NCBI RefSeq assembly: GCF_000406105.1
Contig: NZ_CM001974.1
Span: forward strand, 629,685-693,684
Reading direction: 5' to 3'
Origin: Dickeya chrysanthemi NCPPB 402
GTDB taxonomy: Bacteria > Pseudomonadota > Gammaproteobacteria > Enterobacterales > Enterobacteriaceae
Length of the DNA: 64,000 bases
How positions within the stretch are numbered: position 1 is the first letter of the stretch; every line of letters begins with the position of its first letter. This document shows, in pieces, positions 11,659-22,904 of the stretch. A program made the translations under genes and the position numbers. The notes below the pieces were generated by a model, which was not told the origin of the DNA, did not search any database, and worked only from the letters and a program-made list of their open reading frames with translations.

Positions 11659-13380
11659 ATGGAGATGTTGTCAGGCGCCGAGATGGTGATTCGATCGCTG
11701 ATCGATCAGGGCGTAAAACATGTGTTCGGTTATCCGGGCGGCGCAGTGCTGGATATTTACGATGCACTGCACACCGTTGGCGGCATAGAACACATTCTGG
11801 TGCGCCACGAGCAGGGCGCGGTACATATGGCCGACGGCTACGCCAGAGCGACCGGCGAAGTGGGTGTGGTACTGGTGACCTCGGGTCCGGGCGCGACTAA
11901 CGCCATTACCGGTATCGCCACCGCGTATATGGATTCCATTCCGCTGGTGGTGATTTCCGGCCAGGTTGCGACTTCGCTGATTGGTTACGATGCCTTTCAG
12001 GAATGCGACATGGTGGGGATTTCCCGCCCGGTGGTGAAACACAGTTATCTGGTCAAGCAGACCGAAGACATTCCCACCGTACTGAAAAAAGCCTTCTATC
12101 TGGCGTCTACCGGCCGTCCTGGTCCGGTCGTCGTGGATTTGCCGAAAGATATCCTCAACCCGGCTAAAAAGCTGCCCTATGCGTATCCCGATCAGGTCAG
12201 CCTGCGTTCTTATAACCCGACGGTGCAGGGGCACAAAGGCCAAATTAAACGTGCGTTGCAGACCTTGCTGGCTGCTGAGCGCCCGGTCATTTACAGCGGC
12301 GGCGGGGTGATTAACGCCAATTGCCATCAGGAATTGCGCGAACTGGCGGAAAAACTCAATCTGCCGGTGACCAGCTCGTTGATGGGGCTGGGCGGCTTTC
12401 CGGGGACCCATCGCCAGAGTCTGGGTATGCTCGGTATGCATGGCACCTACGAAGCGAACATGGCGATGCATAACGCCGACGTGATCTTCGCCGTCGGGGT
12501 ACGTTTCGACGACCGAACCACCAATAACCTCGCGAAGTACTGTCCGAACGCCACTATTCTGCATATTGATATCGACCCGGCCTCCATCTCTAAAACGGTG
12601 GCGGCGGATATTCCGATCGTCGGCGATGCACGTCAGGTACTCAGTCTGATGCTAGAGCTGCTGACGCAAGGCGGTGAGGTACAACAGAAATTTGACGCGA
12701 TGCGCGACTGGTGGCTACGTATCGAGCAGTGGCGTTCCCGTCATTGCCTGAAATACAACACTGATGGTGACGCCATCAAACCGCAGGCGGTTATCGAAAC
12801 CCTGCACCGCCTGACGGAAGGCAAGGCTTACGTGGCGTCCGACGTGGGGCAACACCAGATGTTCGCCGCGCTGTATTATCCGTTTGACCAGCCGCGCCGT
12901 TGGGTCAACTCCGGCGGTTTGGGGACGATGGGCTTCGGCTTGCCTGCCGCGCTGGGTATCAAGCTGGCGTTGCCGGAAGAAACGGTGATTTGCGTTACCG
13001 GCGATGGCAGTATCCAGATGAACATTCAGGAGCTGTCCACCGCACTGCAATATGACCTGCCGATTGTGGTGGTGAGCCTGAATAACCGGTTCCTTGGCAT
13101 GGTGAAACAGTGGCAGGACATGATCTATTCCGGCCGTCACTCCAGTTCTTACATGGAATCTCTGCCGGACTTCGTCAAACTGGCGGAAGCTTACGGCCAT
13201 GTTGGCATCACTATTGATACCCCCGATGAGCTGGAGCCGAAGCTGAAAGCGGCGCTGGAGCAGAAAAATCGTCTGGTGTTTGTGGATGTGCGGGTGGATA
13301 GCAGCGAGCATGTTTACCCGATGCAGATCCGCGGCGGCGGAATGGATGAGATGTGGCTAAGCAAAACGGAGAGGACCTGA
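11659..13380 (+). CDS. ilvI: Acetolactate synthase III large subunit
   Basis: The 573-residue catalytic subunit condenses two pyruvates, or pyruvate plus 2-oxobutyrate, at the start of Val, Leu and Ile synthesis. The N-terminal thiamine-diphosphate domain shows [15 protein letters not shown] and the catalytic Glu in [16 protein letters not shown]. The C-terminal ThDP/Mg motif is [16 protein letters not shown] followed by NN. An FAD-type central domain sits between. Two bases separate its TGA from ilvH. Leucine/Lrp control is expected by analogy. Confidence 0.98.
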   Translation: MEMLSGAEMVIRSLIDQGVKHVFGYPGGAVLDIYDALHTVGGIEHILVRHEQGAVHMADGYARATGEVGVVLVTSGPGATNAITGIATAYMDSIPLVVISGQVATSLIGYDAFQECDMVGISRPVVKHSYLVKQTEDIPTVLKKAFYLASTGRPGPVVVDLPKDILNPAKKLPYAYPDQVSLRSYNPTVQGHKGQIKRALQTLLAAERPVIYSGGGVINANCHQELRELAEKLNLPVTSSLMGLGGFPGTHRQSLGMLGMHGTYEANMAMHNADVIFAVGVRFDDRTTNNLAKYCPNATILHIDIDPASISKTVAADIPIVGDARQVLSLMLELLTQGGEVQQKFDAMRDWWLRIEQWRSRHCLKYNTDGDAIKPQAVIETLHRLTEGKAYVASDVGQHQMFAALYYPFDQPRRWVNSGGLGTMGFGLPAALGIKLALPEETVICVTGDGSIQMNIQELSTALQYDLPIVVVSLNNRFLGMVKQWQDMIYSGRHSSSYMESLPDFVKLAEAYGHVGITIDTPDELEPKLKAALEQKNRLVFVDVRVDSSEHVYPMQIRGGGMDEMWLSKTERT

Positions 13381-13382
13381 TC

Positions 13383-13874
13383 ATGCGTCGTATTTTGTCG
13401 GTATTGCTGGAGAACGAATCAGGTGCTCTGTCACGCGTGATTGGCCTGTTTTCTCAACGTGGTTACAACATTGAAAGCCTGACCGTCGCCCCTACGGACG
13501 ACCCGACGTTATCGCGGATGACTATCCAGACGGTGGGCGACGAGAAAGTGCTGGAGCAGATTGAAAAGCAACTGCACAAGCTGGTGGATGTGCTGCGGGT
13601 CAGCGAGCTGGGTCAGGGTGCTTACGTTGAGCGTGAACTGATGCTGGTTAAATTGCAGGCCACCGGCTATGGCCGGGAAGAGGTCAAGCGCAGTGCGGAA
13701 ATCTTCCGCGGGCAGATAGTCGATGTCACCGCATCGCTCTACACCGTGCAACTGGCGGGGACCAGCGAAAAACTGGATGCGTTTCTCAATAGCGTGCGGG
13801 AAGTGGCCGAGATTGTGGAAGTGGCGCGCTCCGGCATCGTGGGCGTCTCGCGCGGTGATCGCGTGATGCGCTGA
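13383..13874 (+). CDS. ilvH: Acetolactate synthase III small (regulatory) subunit
   Basis: At 163 residues it matches the standard IlvH length. The N-terminal ACT domain begins [38 protein letters not shown], which holds the valine-binding site, and a C-terminal regulatory domain follows. I take ATG 13383; an upstream in-frame codon at 13353 lies inside ilvI and is not needed. It binds IlvI, raises activity and confers valine inhibition. Confidence 0.98.
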   Translation: MRRILSVLLENESGALSRVIGLFSQRGYNIESLTVAPTDDPTLSRMTIQTVGDEKVLEQIEKQLHKLVDVLRVSELGQGAYVERELMLVKLQATGYGREEVKRSAEIFRGQIVDVTASLYTVQLAGTSEKLDAFLNSVREVAEIVEVARSGIVGVSRGDRVMR

Positions 13875-13955
13875 CGCTTTGCTGAAATACAGTCGATAGT
13901 CTGACGATTTGCTGACTTTCATACAGCAATAGTTGCTTTTCTGATGATAATATCT

Positions 13956-13983
13956 AGCCCGGCCATGATGCCGGGCTTTTTTG
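13956..13983 (+). terminator. Terminator of ilvIH
   Basis: AGCCCGGC and GCCGGGCT form an 8-bp stem around a six-base loop, followed by TTTTT. It lies 80 bp after ilvH. Confidence 0.85.
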
Positions 13984-14117
13984 ATCCTGACAGGTGTAAA
14001 TAATAAAAGCGGTTGCCCGTCAGTGTTTTCTGCGCTTAGATCGGTATCATATCCACGGTTACTGCATGGTTATCTTTCCATTCTTTGTTTTTTGTCCGGC
14101 TTATTAAGGGGTTGCCA

Positions 14118-15122
14118 GTGAAACTGGATGAAATCGCGCGTCTTGCTGGAGTTTCGCGTACGACGGCCAGTTATGTGATTAACGGTAAAGCGAAACAATA
14201 TCGTGTCAGCGATAAGACCGTTGAGAAAGTGATGGCGGTGGTCAGGGAGCACAACTACCATCCGAACGCCGTCGCAGCCGGTCTGCGTGCCGGGCGTACC
14301 CGTTCCATCGGGTTGGTCATTCCGGATCTGGAAAACACCAGTTACACCCGCATCGCCAATTATCTGGAGCGTCAGGCTCGTCAGCGCGGCTATCAGTTGT
14401 TGATCGCCTGCTCTGAAGATCAGCCGGATAATGAGATGCGTTGCATCGAACATCTGTTGCAACGTCAGGTGGATGCGATCATTGTTTCGACGGCATTGCC
14501 GCCGGAGCACCCATTCTATCAGCGTTGGGCCAATGATCCGTTGCCGGTGATCGCGCTCGATCGTGCGTTGGATCGTGAGCATTTCACCAGCGTGGTCGGG
14601 GCGGACATGGAAGATGCGGAAATGCTGGCGCAGGAGTTGCGCAAGGTGCCTGCTGAATCGGTCATGTATCTTGGTGCGCTACCGGAACTGTCCGTCAGCT
14701 TTCTGCGTGAGCAGGGATTCCGACGCGCCTGGGCTGATGATCCGCGTCAGGTGAATTATATCTATGCCAACAGCTATGAACGCAGTGCGGCGGCGGCAGT
14801 ATTTGAAGAACACCTGAAACATCATCCGATGCCGCAAGCGTTGTTTACGACCTCTTTTCCGCTGTTGCAAGGGGTGATGGACGTGACGCTCAAACAGAGC
14901 GGGCGGTTGCCGAATAATTTGGCGATCGCCACATTCGGCGATAATGAGTTGCTGGATTTTCTGGAATGTCAGGTGCTGGCGGTGGCGCAACGTCATCGTG
15001 AGGTGGCGGAGCGGGTGCTGGAACTGGTGTTGGCCAGCCTGGATGAACCGCGTAAGCCGAAGCCGGGCTTATATCGCATTCGCCGTAATCTCTACCGTCG
15101 CGGTTTTCTGAGCCGTTGTTGA
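14118..15122 (+). CDS. cra: Catabolite repressor/activator Cra (FruR)
   Basis: This 334-residue LacI-family regulator senses fructose phosphates and switches between glycolysis and gluconeogenesis. The helix-turn-helix [20 protein letters not shown] is nearly identical to E. coli Cra, followed by the hinge and a periplasmic-binding-protein-like effector domain ([19 protein letters not shown]). The start is GTG 14118 with AAGGGG upstream, giving the same length as E. coli; an in-frame codon at 14085 would add 11 unconserved residues. Its position between ilvH and mraZ is conserved, apart from the alaE insertion. Confidence 0.98.
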   Translation: MKLDEIARLAGVSRTTASYVINGKAKQYRVSDKTVEKVMAVVREHNYHPNAVAAGLRAGRTRSIGLVIPDLENTSYTRIANYLERQARQRGYQLLIACSEDQPDNEMRCIEHLLQRQVDAIIVSTALPPEHPFYQRWANDPLPVIALDRALDREHFTSVVGADMEDAEMLAQELRKVPAESVMYLGALPELSVSFLREQGFRRAWADDPRQVNYIYANSYERSAAAAVFEEHLKHHPMPQALFTTSFPLLQGVMDVTLKQSGRLPNNLAIATFGDNELLDFLECQVLAVAQRHREVAERVLELVLASLDEPRKPKPGLYRIRRNLYRRGFLSRC

Positions 15123-15237
15123 TCGATATCATGCGGCGTTGGAGTAATTTTTATTCCACGCCGCATGAGATAATTCTTATTTTTCCCTGATTTTTTATTT
15201 ATTTAATATTATGCCTACGACCGTTTATTGAGCAGGA

Positions 15238-15699
15238 TTAATGGCTGACAATTTGCGGACGAGGTGAAACACTGACCCGGAACAGCCGACGACAATATTC
15301 CAGAAAATAGCCATAGGCGATTCCCATCACCATGGATATGACCGCATTACTGGCAACGGCTTTCAGGATTTGTGATGGCTCAGCGCCAATCGTCAGTAAA
15401 ATAGCGACATAAACCGGTGATTGAAAACTCACGTAGGCAAACAGGTCCGCTATATTTTTCCCCCAACGAGAATCCGCGTTCAGGCGTAATGCCAGCGCGA
15501 CGATACGATCCCGATAAAGGCCGTAAGGCCAGGCAATGACAATATTGACCGGAATCGACAGCAAGCGTGAAGAGAGCGATTGCTGAAAGCTTATATCTGA
15601 CAACACGATTTCAATCGCCATGCCGGTCAGGAAGCAATACACCACCATGGCAACGGTATCGGCAACGATGCCACGCATGCGGGAGAGAGGAGAAAACAT
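15238..15699 (-). CDS. alaE: L-alanine exporter AlaE
   Basis: The 153-residue membrane protein has about four hydrophobic helices. It aligns through most of its length with E. coli Ala[55 protein letters not shown] and [12 protein letters not shown]. The ATG at 15699 has GGAG nine bases upstream; an alternative at 15735 would add 12 residues absent from E. coli. AlaE exports alanine from the cytoplasm, and in E. coli responds to Lrp. In E. coli the gene is far from cra, so its place between cra and mraZ is a local difference. Confidence 0.93.
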   Translation of the reverse strand: MFSPLSRMRGIVADTVAMVVYCFLTGMAIEIVLSDISFQQSLSSRLLSIPVNIVIAWPYGLYRDRIVALALRLNADSRWGKNIADLFAYVSFQSPVYVAILLTIGAEPSQILKAVASNAVISMVMGIAYGYFLEYCRRLFRVSVSPRPQIVSH

Positions 15700-16140
15700 A
15701 TCGTATGGCTCCATGGTGATGGACAATAACGCCATGGTTGGCGTGATTTATTGGTGTTTAGTTTTGCTTTATTAGTTTATTTGTAGTTTACATAACTGTT
15801 TATTATATTTTAACTAGCTGAAAAAACTTATTTTTGTTCGTTTTTTGTTCGGTAACGCAACTTTATGGTCGCAAATCATCTTTTTCATTTGTTTATCATG
15901 AGTCCTGTATTTATTTCTATATAAAACAAATGATTAGTTTTTTTGAGGCGAGGGAGGACAAAACAGGCTGAAAAACGTGGGGATTGCAGCGAAAAGGTTA
16001 CTGAACGGTAAAGTGCAAGTGAATGTGAATGATACTGGAAATAAAACCAGTTATTCTGTCTGTCGGCGGTGAAACAGCGGGTTAATGTTTCAACTATGAA
16101 TAGATAATCTGAGTTGAAGTAACTGACAGTGTGGTTTAGG
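15700..16140. other. AT-rich non-coding interval upstream of alaE
   Basis: This roughly 440-bp stretch is far more AT-rich than its surroundings, with runs such as TTTATTAGTTTATTTG. I find no ORF with a credible ribosome-binding site. It probably holds the alaE promoter and its regulatory sites. Confidence 0.4.
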
Positions 16141-16356
16141 TCAAAAAAATGAGGTTACGGCTTCAATAATTTCATTTTTCCCGTCGTACGTTGTGCCGCC
16201 AGGAAGGATTGTTTTTAAAAATGCTTGAAAATCAGCCAATAAAAATATTTCGACGGCGTGAGGGGATTTAAGAAATACGTATCGAACTGTGACAGGCAAA
16301 ATAATATTGCTGCGTATGAAAAATCCTATATCTTTATGTGTCTTCCTGAAAGCCAT
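16141..16356 (-). CDS. Hypothetical small protein, 71 residues
   Basis: The ORF starts at ATG 16356 with AAGGAAA seven bases upstream, a good ribosome-binding site. The predicted peptide (MAFRKTHKDIGFFIRSNIIL...) is basic at the N-terminus and has mixed hydrophobic stretches but no clear transmembrane helix or motif. I do not recognise a family. The coding stretch is AT-rich compared with the flanking genes, which suggests acquired or non-coding DNA. Expression is unproven. Confidence 0.4.
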   Translation of the reverse strand: MAFRKTHKDIGFFIRSNIILPVTVRYVFLKSPHAVEIFLLADFQAFLKTILPGGTTYDGKNEIIEAVTSFF

Positions 16357-16473
16357 TAATTTTCCTTAAATAATCACAGCGTTAATCCGCATTATTTTTT
16401 CGAGGCGATTTTTTTGCGGTTTTTTCACTCTCTGATTCCGCTGGAAATAATGCCCGGGCGCATCCGTGCTGGC

Positions 16474-16503
16474 TTGACAAGCTTTTCATCCCCTCCGTAA
16501 ACT
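16474..16503 (+). promoter_or_regulatory. Promoter of the mra/dcw cluster
   Basis: A perfect -35 TTGACA (16474-16479) and TAAACT (16498-16503) are 18 bp apart, about 64 bp upstream of mraZ. This corresponds to the E. coli Pmra promoter driving the division and cell-wall cluster. Confidence 0.75.
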
Positions 16504-16512
16504 CTCATATAG

Positions 16513-16536
16513 TGGGGATTTGTGGGGCAAAGTGGT
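16513..16536 (+). promoter_or_regulatory. MraZ operator repeats
   Basis: TGGG at 16513, TGGG at 16523 and TGGT at 16533 recur with a 10-bp period just after the promoter. This is the TGGGN-type direct repeat array bound by MraZ to repress its own operon in E. coli. Confidence 0.75.
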
Positions 16537-16566
16537 AAAAAGGGTCATGAAGGGTTAAATACTGTC

Positions 16567-17025
16567 ATGTTTCGTGGGGCGACACTGGTCAACCTCGATA
16601 GTAAAGGGCGGCTTGCCGTTCCTACCCGTTATCGGGACTTACTGAACGAGGAAGCGCAAGGGCAAATGGTATGCACCATTGACCTGCATCAGCCCTGCCT
16701 GCTGCTTTACCTGCTACCCGAATGGGAAATTATCGAACAGAAACTTTCTCGCCTGTCGAGTATGAACCCTGCTGAACGCCGCGTTCAGCGCTTGTTGCTT
16801 GGGCATGCCAGCGAATGCCAGATGGATAACGCCGGAAGGATACTGATTGCATCTACGCTGCGGCAGCATGCGGGTCTTACGAAAGAAGTGATGCTGGTTG
16901 GGCAGTTCAACAAGTTTGAACTGTGGGATGAACAGACCTGGTATCGACAAGTCAAGGAAGATATTGACGCTGAGCAGTCAACTCAGGAACCCTTATCTGA
17001 GCGGCTGCAGGACTTATCACTATAG
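16567..17025 (+). CDS. mraZ: Transcriptional regulator MraZ
   Basis: The 152-residue protein is the standard length, with two tandem AbrB-like SpoVT/MraZ domains ([23 protein letters not shown], then [18 protein letters not shown]). It forms a ring-shaped multimer that binds the TGGG repeats upstream and represses the cluster. The start is ATG 16567; the in-frame codon at 16522 would overlap its own operator. It is the first gene of the dcw cluster, two bases before rsmH. Confidence 0.97.
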   Translation: MFRGATLVNLDSKGRLAVPTRYRDLLNEEAQGQMVCTIDLHQPCLLLYLLPEWEIIEQKLSRLSSMNPAERRVQRLLLGHASECQMDNAGRILIASTLRQHAGLTKEVMLVGQFNKFELWDEQTWYRQVKEDIDAEQSTQEPLSERLQDLSL

Positions 17026-17027
17026 TC

Positions 17028-17969
17028 ATGGCAGAAACGTTTAAACACACTACCGTGTTGCTGGATGAGGCGGTTAACGGCCTGAGCATTCGCAGCAACG
17101 GTATCTATATTGACGGTACATTTGGCCGTGGCGGCCATTCCCGTCTTATTCTGTCCCATCTTGGGCCGGAAGGCCGTTTGTTAGCTATCGATCGCGATCC
17201 TCAGGCGGTTGAAGTTGCCAATACCATTGATGATGCACGTTTTTCTATTATTCACGGACCATTTTCCGAACTGGCTGAGTACGTCGAGGCGCGGGGGCTA
17301 ACCGGCAAAATCGACGGTATTTTGCTGGATTTGGGGGTTTCTTCGCCTCAGCTTGACGATCCTGAGCGGGGGTTTTCCTTCATGCGCGACGGTCCGCTGG
17401 ACATGCGTATGGACCCGACGCGAGGCCAGTCCGCCGCCGAATGGCTGATGAAAGCTGAAGCAGACGATATTGCCTGGGTGCTGAAGACATTTGGCGAAGA
17501 GCGTTTTGCTAAACGTATCGCTCGCGCGATTGTGGAGCGCAACCGCATCGACCCGCTGACCCGCACCAAAGCGCTGGCGGAACTGATTGCCGCCGCCAGT
17601 CCGATTCGCGAGAAACACAAGCACCCGGCGACCCGGTCATTTCAGGCCATCCGTATCTATGTCAACAGTGAACTGGAAGAGATCGAGCGGGCGCTGGATG
17701 GTGCGTTAAAGGTACTGGCGCCGGGAGGTCGACTGTCGGTGATCAGCTTCCACTCGCTGGAAGACCGGATTGTGAAGCGTTTTATTCGCCAGCATAGCCG
17801 GGGGCCGCAGGTGCCTGCCGGTTTGCCGTTGACGGAAGCGCAACTGCGCAGCCAGGGCGGCCCGACGCTGAAATCGGTCGGTAAAATGATGCCGCCTGAT
17901 GATGAAGTGGCGGATAACCCGCGGGCACGTAGTTCGGTGCTGCGCTTTGCCGAGCGGTTGCCGTCGTGA
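17028..17969 (+). CDS. rsmH: 16S rRNA m4C1402 methyltransferase RsmH
   Basis: The 313-residue SAM-dependent enzyme methylates N4 of C1402 in 16S rRNA. The SAM-binding region [13 protein letters not shown] is near residue 30, [18 protein letters not shown] is a family signature, and [13 protein letters not shown] is near the C-terminus. ATG 17028 follows the mraZ stop by two bases. Its stop overlaps the GTG start of ftsL. Confidence 0.98.
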   Translation: MAETFKHTTVLLDEAVNGLSIRSNGIYIDGTFGRGGHSRLILSHLGPEGRLLAIDRDPQAVEVANTIDDARFSIIHGPFSELAEYVEARGLTGKIDGILLDLGVSSPQLDDPERGFSFMRDGPLDMRMDPTRGQSAAEWLMKAEADDIAWVLKTFGEERFAKRIARAIVERNRIDPLTRTKALAELIAAASPIREKHKHPATRSFQAIRIYVNSELEEIERALDGALKVLAPGGRLSVISFHSLEDRIVKRFIRQHSRGPQVPAGLPLTEAQLRSQGGPTLKSVGKMMPPDDEVADNPRARSSVLRFAERLPS

Positions 17970-18289
17970 TCGGCAACGAGCGCCATTCGTTGGGCGGTGT
18001 CATCGGCGAAGATTTGTTGCGCCATGGCAAGTTGCCTTTGTTGCTGCTGATAGCGGTATTGGTGTCCGCCATCATGGTGGTGACCACGGCACACCGTACG
18101 CGCCTGCTGACGGCTGAGCGCGAGCGGCTGTTGCTGGAGCGCGATGCGCTGGATATCGAGTGGCGCAACCTGATTCTGGAAGAAAACGCCTTGGGCGATC
18201 ATAGCCGCGTCGAGCAGATCGCCACCGAGAAACTGCATATGGTGCATGTAGATCCTTCACAAGAAAATATTGTGGTTAAACAACAATGA
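17966..18289 (+). CDS. ftsL: Cell division protein FtsL
   Basis: This 107-residue bitopic inner-membrane protein has a short cytoplasmic N-terminus, a transmembrane helix (about residues 23-42, [20 protein letters not shown]), and a periplasmic coiled coil ([24 protein letters not shown]) that pairs with FtsB. The GTG start at 17966 overlaps the rsmH stop (GTGA). E. coli FtsL has 121 residues; this version lacks about 14 N-terminal residues, unless a start within rsmH is used. Confidence 0.96.
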   Translation: MIGNERHSLGGVIGEDLLRHGKLPLLLLIAVLVSAIMVVTTAHRTRLLTAERERLLLERDALDIEWRNLILEENALGDHSRVEQIATEKLHMVHVDPSQENIVVKQQ

Positions 18290-18311
18290 ATTGACAGGTA
18301 TCGCCTAAATT

Positions 18312-20075
18312 ATGAAAGCAGCGCGACCGGGAAAACTGAAACGTCAGGAAGAACATGCCAGCTTCGTCAGCTGGCGTTTTGCGTTGCTTTGCGGCGGTAT
18401 TTTGTTGTGCATGGTCGGGTTGATGCTGCGTGCGGCCTACCTGCAGGTGATCGCGCCCGACAAGCTGGTGCGTGAAGGTGATATGCGTTCCCTGCGCGTG
18501 CAGGAAATTCCCACTGCCCGCGGCATGATCAGCGATCGCGCCGGGCGCCCACTGGCCGTCAGCGTGCCGGTCAACGCCGTTTGGGCCGATCCGAAAGACG
18601 TCAATGATCATGGCGGTATCTCGCTGGATACGCGCTGGAAGGCGTTGTCGGATGCGCTGGAAATCCCGCTGGATCAGATTGCCGCTAAAGTGAACGCTAA
18701 CCCGAACGGCCGTTTTGTCTATCTCGCTCGTCAGGTGAACCCGGCGATCGGCGAATACATCCATAAGCTGAAGCTGCCGGGTATCAACCTGCGTCAGGAG
18801 TCCCGTCGTTACTATCCTTCCGGTCAGGTCACCTCACACCTGATTGGTTTTACCAACATCGATGGTCAGGGCATTGAAGGTGTTGAGAAAAGTTTTGATC
18901 GCTGGCTGACTGGCCGTCCCGGTGAGCGTACCGTGCGCAAAGACCGTTTTGGGCGGGTCATTGAAGATATTTCTTCGGTGGACAGTCAGGCGGCGCACAA
19001 CCTGATGCTCAGTATCGATGAGCGTCTGCAGGCGCTGGTATACCGTGAACTGAATAACGCCGTGGCGTTCAATAAGGCTGAATCAGGTACTGCTGTACTG
19101 GTCGATGTGAACACCGGTGAAGTGCTGGCCATGGCCAGCAGCCCTTCCTACAACCCGAATAATCTGACCGGTACGCCAACCGATGTGATCCGTAACCGTG
19201 CGATTACCGACATTTTCGAGCCCGGTTCCACCGTCAAACCGATGGTGGTGATGACGGCGCTGCAACGCAATGTGGTCAAGGAAAATGCGGTACTCAACAC
19301 ATTGCCGTATTACATCAACGGCCATGAGATCAAGGACGTGGCGCGTTACAGCGAACTCACCCTGACCGGGGTACTGCAAAAATCCAGTAACGTCGGCGTA
19401 TCGCATCTGGCGCTGGCGATGCCGGCTTCCGCGTTGGTGGACACTTACTCCCGTTTCGGTCTGGGCAAAGCCACCAATCTGGGGCTGGTGGGGGAAAGTC
19501 TGGGGTTGTACCCGAATCGGCAGCGTTGGTCGGATATTGAACGCGCTACCTTCTCGTTTGGCTATGGCCTGATGGTCACACCGCTGCAACTGGCGCGCGT
19601 CTACGCCACCATCGGTAGCTTCGGTATTTACCGCCCGCTTTCCATCACCAAGGTGGATCCGCCGGTGCCGGGAGAGCGCGTCTTTTCCGAACAGATTGTC
19701 CGTACCGTGGTGCATATGATGGAGAGTGTCGCGTTGCCGGGCGGCGGCGGCACCAAGGCGGCGGTGAAAGGCTATCGCATCGCGATTAAAACCGGTACGG
19801 CGAAAAAAGTCGGCCCGGATGGCAAATATATCAATAAATACATCGCTTATACCGCTGGGGTGGCGCCAGCCAGTAACCCGCGCTTTGCGCTGGTAGTGGT
19901 GATTAATGACCCTCAGGCGGGGAAATACTATGGTGGTGCGGTGTCGGCGCCGGTATTCGGGGCGATCATGGGGAGTGTTCTGCGCACCATGAATATCGAA
20001 CCGGATGCGTTGCAGACGGGCGAAAAAAGTGAGTTTGTAATCAACAGAAAAGAGGGTTCAGGTGACAGATCGTAA
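18312..20075 (+). CDS. ftsI: Peptidoglycan D,D-transpeptidase FtsI (PBP3)
   Basis: The 587-residue class B penicillin-binding protein crosslinks septal peptidoglycan. It has a single N-terminal transmembrane anchor (about residues 20-42) and a pedestal domain. The transpeptidase has the active-site serine S306 in EPGSTVKP, the SSN motif and KTGTAKK. The start ATG 18312 and length match E. coli (588). It works with FtsW and FtsQLB. The murE GTG start lies within its last codons. Confidence 0.98.
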   Translation: MKAARPGKLKRQEEHASFVSWRFALLCGGILLCMVGLMLRAAYLQVIAPDKLVREGDMRSLRVQEIPTARGMISDRAGRPLAVSVPVNAVWADPKDVNDHGGISLDTRWKALSDALEIPLDQIAAKVNANPNGRFVYLARQVNPAIGEYIHKLKLPGINLRQESRRYYPSGQVTSHLIGFTNIDGQGIEGVEKSFDRWLTGRPGERTVRKDRFGRVIEDISSVDSQAAHNLMLSIDERLQALVYRELNNAVAFNKAESGTAVLVDVNTGEVLAMASSPSYNPNNLTGTPTDVIRNRAITDIFEPGSTVKPMVVMTALQRNVVKENAVLNTLPYYINGHEIKDVARYSELTLTGVLQKSSNVGVSHLALAMPASALVDTYSRFGLGKATNLGLVGESLGLYPNRQRWSDIERATFSFGYGLMVTPLQLARVYATIGSFGIYRPLSITKVDPPVPGERVFSEQIVRTVVHMMESVALPGGGGTKAAVKGYRIAIKTGTAKKVGPDGKYINKYIAYTAGVAPASNPRFALVVVINDPQAGKYYGGAVSAPVFGAIMGSVLRTMNIEPDALQTGEKSEFVINRKEGSGDRS

Positions 20076-21546
20076 CTTGCGCGATGTCCTGGCTCCGTGG
20101 GTGAAAGATGCCCCAGAGCGCGCGCTGCGGGAAATGACATTAGACAGCCGCGTGGCGGCTGCCGGGGATCTGTTTGTGGCGATAGTCGGCCATAAAACGG
20201 ATGGGCGGCACTATATTCCGCAGGCCATTGCGCAAGGCGTCGCGGCGGTTGTCGCGCAGGCGGATGATGCCACGCCCGATGGCACCCTGACCGAAATGCA
20301 CGGTGTGCCGGTGATTTATCTTGATGACTTGAACTTGCGTTTATCCGCGCTGGCCGGACGTTTTTACCGTCAACCATCGTCTTCGTTGCAATTGGTCGGC
20401 GTCACCGGCACCAACGGCAAAACTACCACCACCCAGTTGCTGGCGCAGTGGAGCCAGGCATTGGGTAAAACCAGCGCCGTCATGGGGACTGTGGGTAATG
20501 GGTTGCTGGGGCATGTCGTGCCGTCGGAAAACACGACCGGCTCCGCGGTGGATGTTCAGCAGATTCTGAGCCAGCTGGTCGCGCAAGGGGCTAATTTCGC
20601 CGCCATGGAAGTGTCTTCTCATGGTCTGGTGCAGCATCGCGTAGAGGCATTGTCGTTTGCCGCCGCGGTCTTTACTAACCTGAGTCGCGATCATCTTGAT
20701 TACCACGGCGACATGGCGAATTACGAGGCTGCCAAATGGCGGCTGTTTGCCGAACATCAGGTGGGGCAGAAGATTATCAATGCTGATGACGAGGTGGGGC
20801 GTCGTTGGTTAAGCAGATTGCCGGATGCGGTGGCGGTAAGTGTAACCGGTGAGATTGACGGCGCCCGTGCACGCTGGCTCAAAGTCACACGCATCGATTA
20901 TCACGACAGCGGTTTTACTGTTGCGTTCGACTCCAGTTGGGGCGGCGGTACGATCAATAGCCGCCTGATGGGAGAATTTAACGTCAGTAACCTGTTGCTG
21001 GCGCTGGCGACGTTGTTGTCGCTGGGATACCCGCTGGAACAGCTAGTGGAAGCGGGTTCTGCGCTGCAACCGGTCTGCGGTCGAATGGAAGTTTTTCTTG
21101 CCGACGGGCGCCCAACGGTGGTGGTCGATTACGCCCATACGCCGGATGCGCTGGAAAAAGCCCTGGCGGCGGCACGTTTGCATTGCCGGGGAACGCTATG
21201 GTGCGTCTTCGGTTGTGGCGGTGATCGCGACAGAGGTAAGCGCCCACTTATGGGGGCGATTGCAGAACAACTGGCGGACCGGGTGATCGTGACCGATGAC
21301 AACCCGCGCAGTGAAGACCCGCAGGCGATTGTGGCCGATATTCTGAGCGGGCTGCTGGATGCCGGTCGGGTACAGGTGATTGCCGGTCGGGCGGAAGCCG
21401 TTACCAGTGCCGTGATGCAGGCGGTGGCCGACGATGTGGTGCTGGTCGCCGGTAAAGGGCATGAAGACTACCAGCTGGTTGGAAATGAGCGGTTGGATTA
21501 TTCGGATCGTATTACGGTCGCTCGTTTGCTGGGGGTTATCGTATGA
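20062..21546 (+). CDS. murE: UDP-MurNAc-L-Ala-D-Glu:meso-diaminopimelate ligase MurE
   Basis: The 494-residue Mur ligase adds meso-diaminopimelate to the cytoplasmic peptidoglycan precursor. The ATP P-loop is [13 protein letters not shown], and [10 protein letters not shown] contains the DNPR motif specific to meso-DAP-adding enzymes. The GTG start at 20062 overlaps ftsI by 14 bp, and its stop overlaps murF by four bases, so translation is likely coupled. Confidence 0.98.
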   Translation: MTDRNLRDVLAPWVKDAPERALREMTLDSRVAAAGDLFVAIVGHKTDGRHYIPQAIAQGVAAVVAQADDATPDGTLTEMHGVPVIYLDDLNLRLSALAGRFYRQPSSSLQLVGVTGTNGKTTTTQLLAQWSQALGKTSAVMGTVGNGLLGHVVPSENTTGSAVDVQQILSQLVAQGANFAAMEVSSHGLVQHRVEALSFAAAVFTNLSRDHLDYHGDMANYEAAKWRLFAEHQVGQKIINADDEVGRRWLSRLPDAVAVSVTGEIDGARARWLKVTRIDYHDSGFTVAFDSSWGGGTINSRLMGEFNVSNLLLALATLLSLGYPLEQLVEAGSALQPVCGRMEVFLADGRPTVVVDYAHTPDALEKALAAARLHCRGTLWCVFGCGGDRDRGKRPLMGAIAEQLADRVIVTDDNPRSEDPQAIVADILSGLLDAGRVQVIAGRAEAVTSAVMQAVADDVVLVAGKGHEDYQLVGNERLDYSDRITVARLLGVIV

Positions 21547-22904
21547 TCCGCGTCTCGCTGCGGCAGTTAGCTGATGTGTTGGGTGCCCGCCTGATGGGAA
21601 AAGACCTGATTATCAGTGATATATCTACGGATACCCGCAAACTCACGGCGGGGTGTTTGTTCGTCGCGTTATGTGGCGAAAAATTTGACGCTCATGATTA
21701 CGCGGCTGATGCCGTTAATTATGGGGCAGCCGCATTATTGGTGAGTAAGCACTTACCAATAGAAGTGCCTCAATTGGTGGTAGACGATACGCGTCTGGCG
21801 CTGGGCGTGATGGCAGGCTGGGTGCGGCAGCAAAGTCAGGCGCGCGTAGTCGCGCTGACGGGGTCGTCAGGAAAAACATCCGTCAAGGAAATGACCGCAT
21901 CCATTTTGCGTCAGTGCGGCAATGTGCTGTACACCGCCGGCAACTTCAACAACGACATCGGCGTGCCGTTGACGCTGTTCCGTCTGACTCCAGAGCATGA
22001 CTATGCCGTGATTGAGCTGGGTGCCAACCATATTGGCGAGATTGCTTACACTACGGCGATGGTGCGACCGGAAGCGGCGCTGGTGAATAACCTGGCCGCC
22101 GCGCATCTGGAAGGATTTGGTTCGCTGGAAGGGGTCGCGCAGGCCAAAGGCGAGATTTTTGGCGGTTTGCCGGCTCAGGGCGTGGCGATTATCAATGCGG
22201 ACAGCCACGATGAGACCCGCTGGCATGAGGTGCTGGCAGGGAAAACGCTGTGGCGTTTTTCCCCGCAGGAGCGTGACGGCGTCGATTTTCACGCTGGCGA
22301 TATTCGTATCAGCGAACGGGGGACGGATTTCGTCCTGCATTCGCCGATGGGCGATATACCGGTGACCTTGCCGTTGCCGGGGCGTCACAATATTGCTAAC
22401 GCACTGGCGGCGGCGGCGTTGGCGCTGGCGGTGGGCGCAACGCCGGAAGCCGTAAAAACCGGCCTGGCGCAATTACAGGCGGTATCGGGGAGGTTATTCC
22501 CGATTGCGCTGGCGCCGGGAAAATTGTTGTTGGACGACAGCTACAACGCCAATGTCGGCTCAATGACGGCGGCGGTGCACGTGCTGGCAGAGATGCCGGG
22601 TTACCGGGTCATGGTCGTGGGCGATATGGCTGAGCTGGGACAAGACGCGCAGGCCTGTCACCGTCAGGTGGGCGAAGCGGCGCGCAAGGCGAATATCGAT
22701 AAGGTTCTGAGTGTGGGTTCGCTGAGTGCGCTGATTGGCGAAACCAGCGGCACCGGCGAGCATTTTGATAATAAAACGGCGTTGATTGACCGTTTGCGGG
22801 CACTGGTAACACAACATAATACCATTACCGTGTTGATTAAAGGTTCACGCAGCGCTGCGATGGAACAGGTAGTACGCGCATTACAGGAGAATGCTACATG
22901 TTAG
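21543..22904 (+). CDS. murF: UDP-MurNAc-tripeptide:D-Ala-D-Ala ligase MurF
   Basis: The 453-residue Mur ligase adds the D-Ala-D-Ala dipeptide. The P-loop is [13 protein letters not shown]; the central domain has [10 protein letters not shown] and [13 protein letters not shown], and the C-terminal domain has [13 protein letters not shown]. The ATG overlaps the murE stop (ATGA), and the end overlaps mraY by seven bases. Its D-Ala-D-Ala substrate must come from a ligase encoded elsewhere, because ddlB is missing from this cluster. Confidence 0.98.
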   Translation: MIRVSLRQLADVLGARLMGKDLIISDISTDTRKLTAGCLFVALCGEKFDAHDYAADAVNYGAAALLVSKHLPIEVPQLVVDDTRLALGVMAGWVRQQSQARVVALTGSSGKTSVKEMTASILRQCGNVLYTAGNFNNDIGVPLTLFRLTPEHDYAVIELGANHIGEIAYTTAMVRPEAALVNNLAAAHLEGFGSLEGVAQAKGEIFGGLPAQGVAIINADSHDETRWHEVLAGKTLWRFSPQERDGVDFHAGDIRISERGTDFVLHSPMGDIPVTLPLPGRHNIANALAAAALALAVGATPEAVKTGLAQLQAVSGRLFPIALAPGKLLLDDSYNANVGSMTAAVHVLAEMPGYRVMVVGDMAELGQDAQACHRQVGEAARKANIDKVLSVGSLSALIGETSGTGEHFDNKTALIDRLRALVTQHNTITVLIKGSRSAAMEQVVRALQENATC

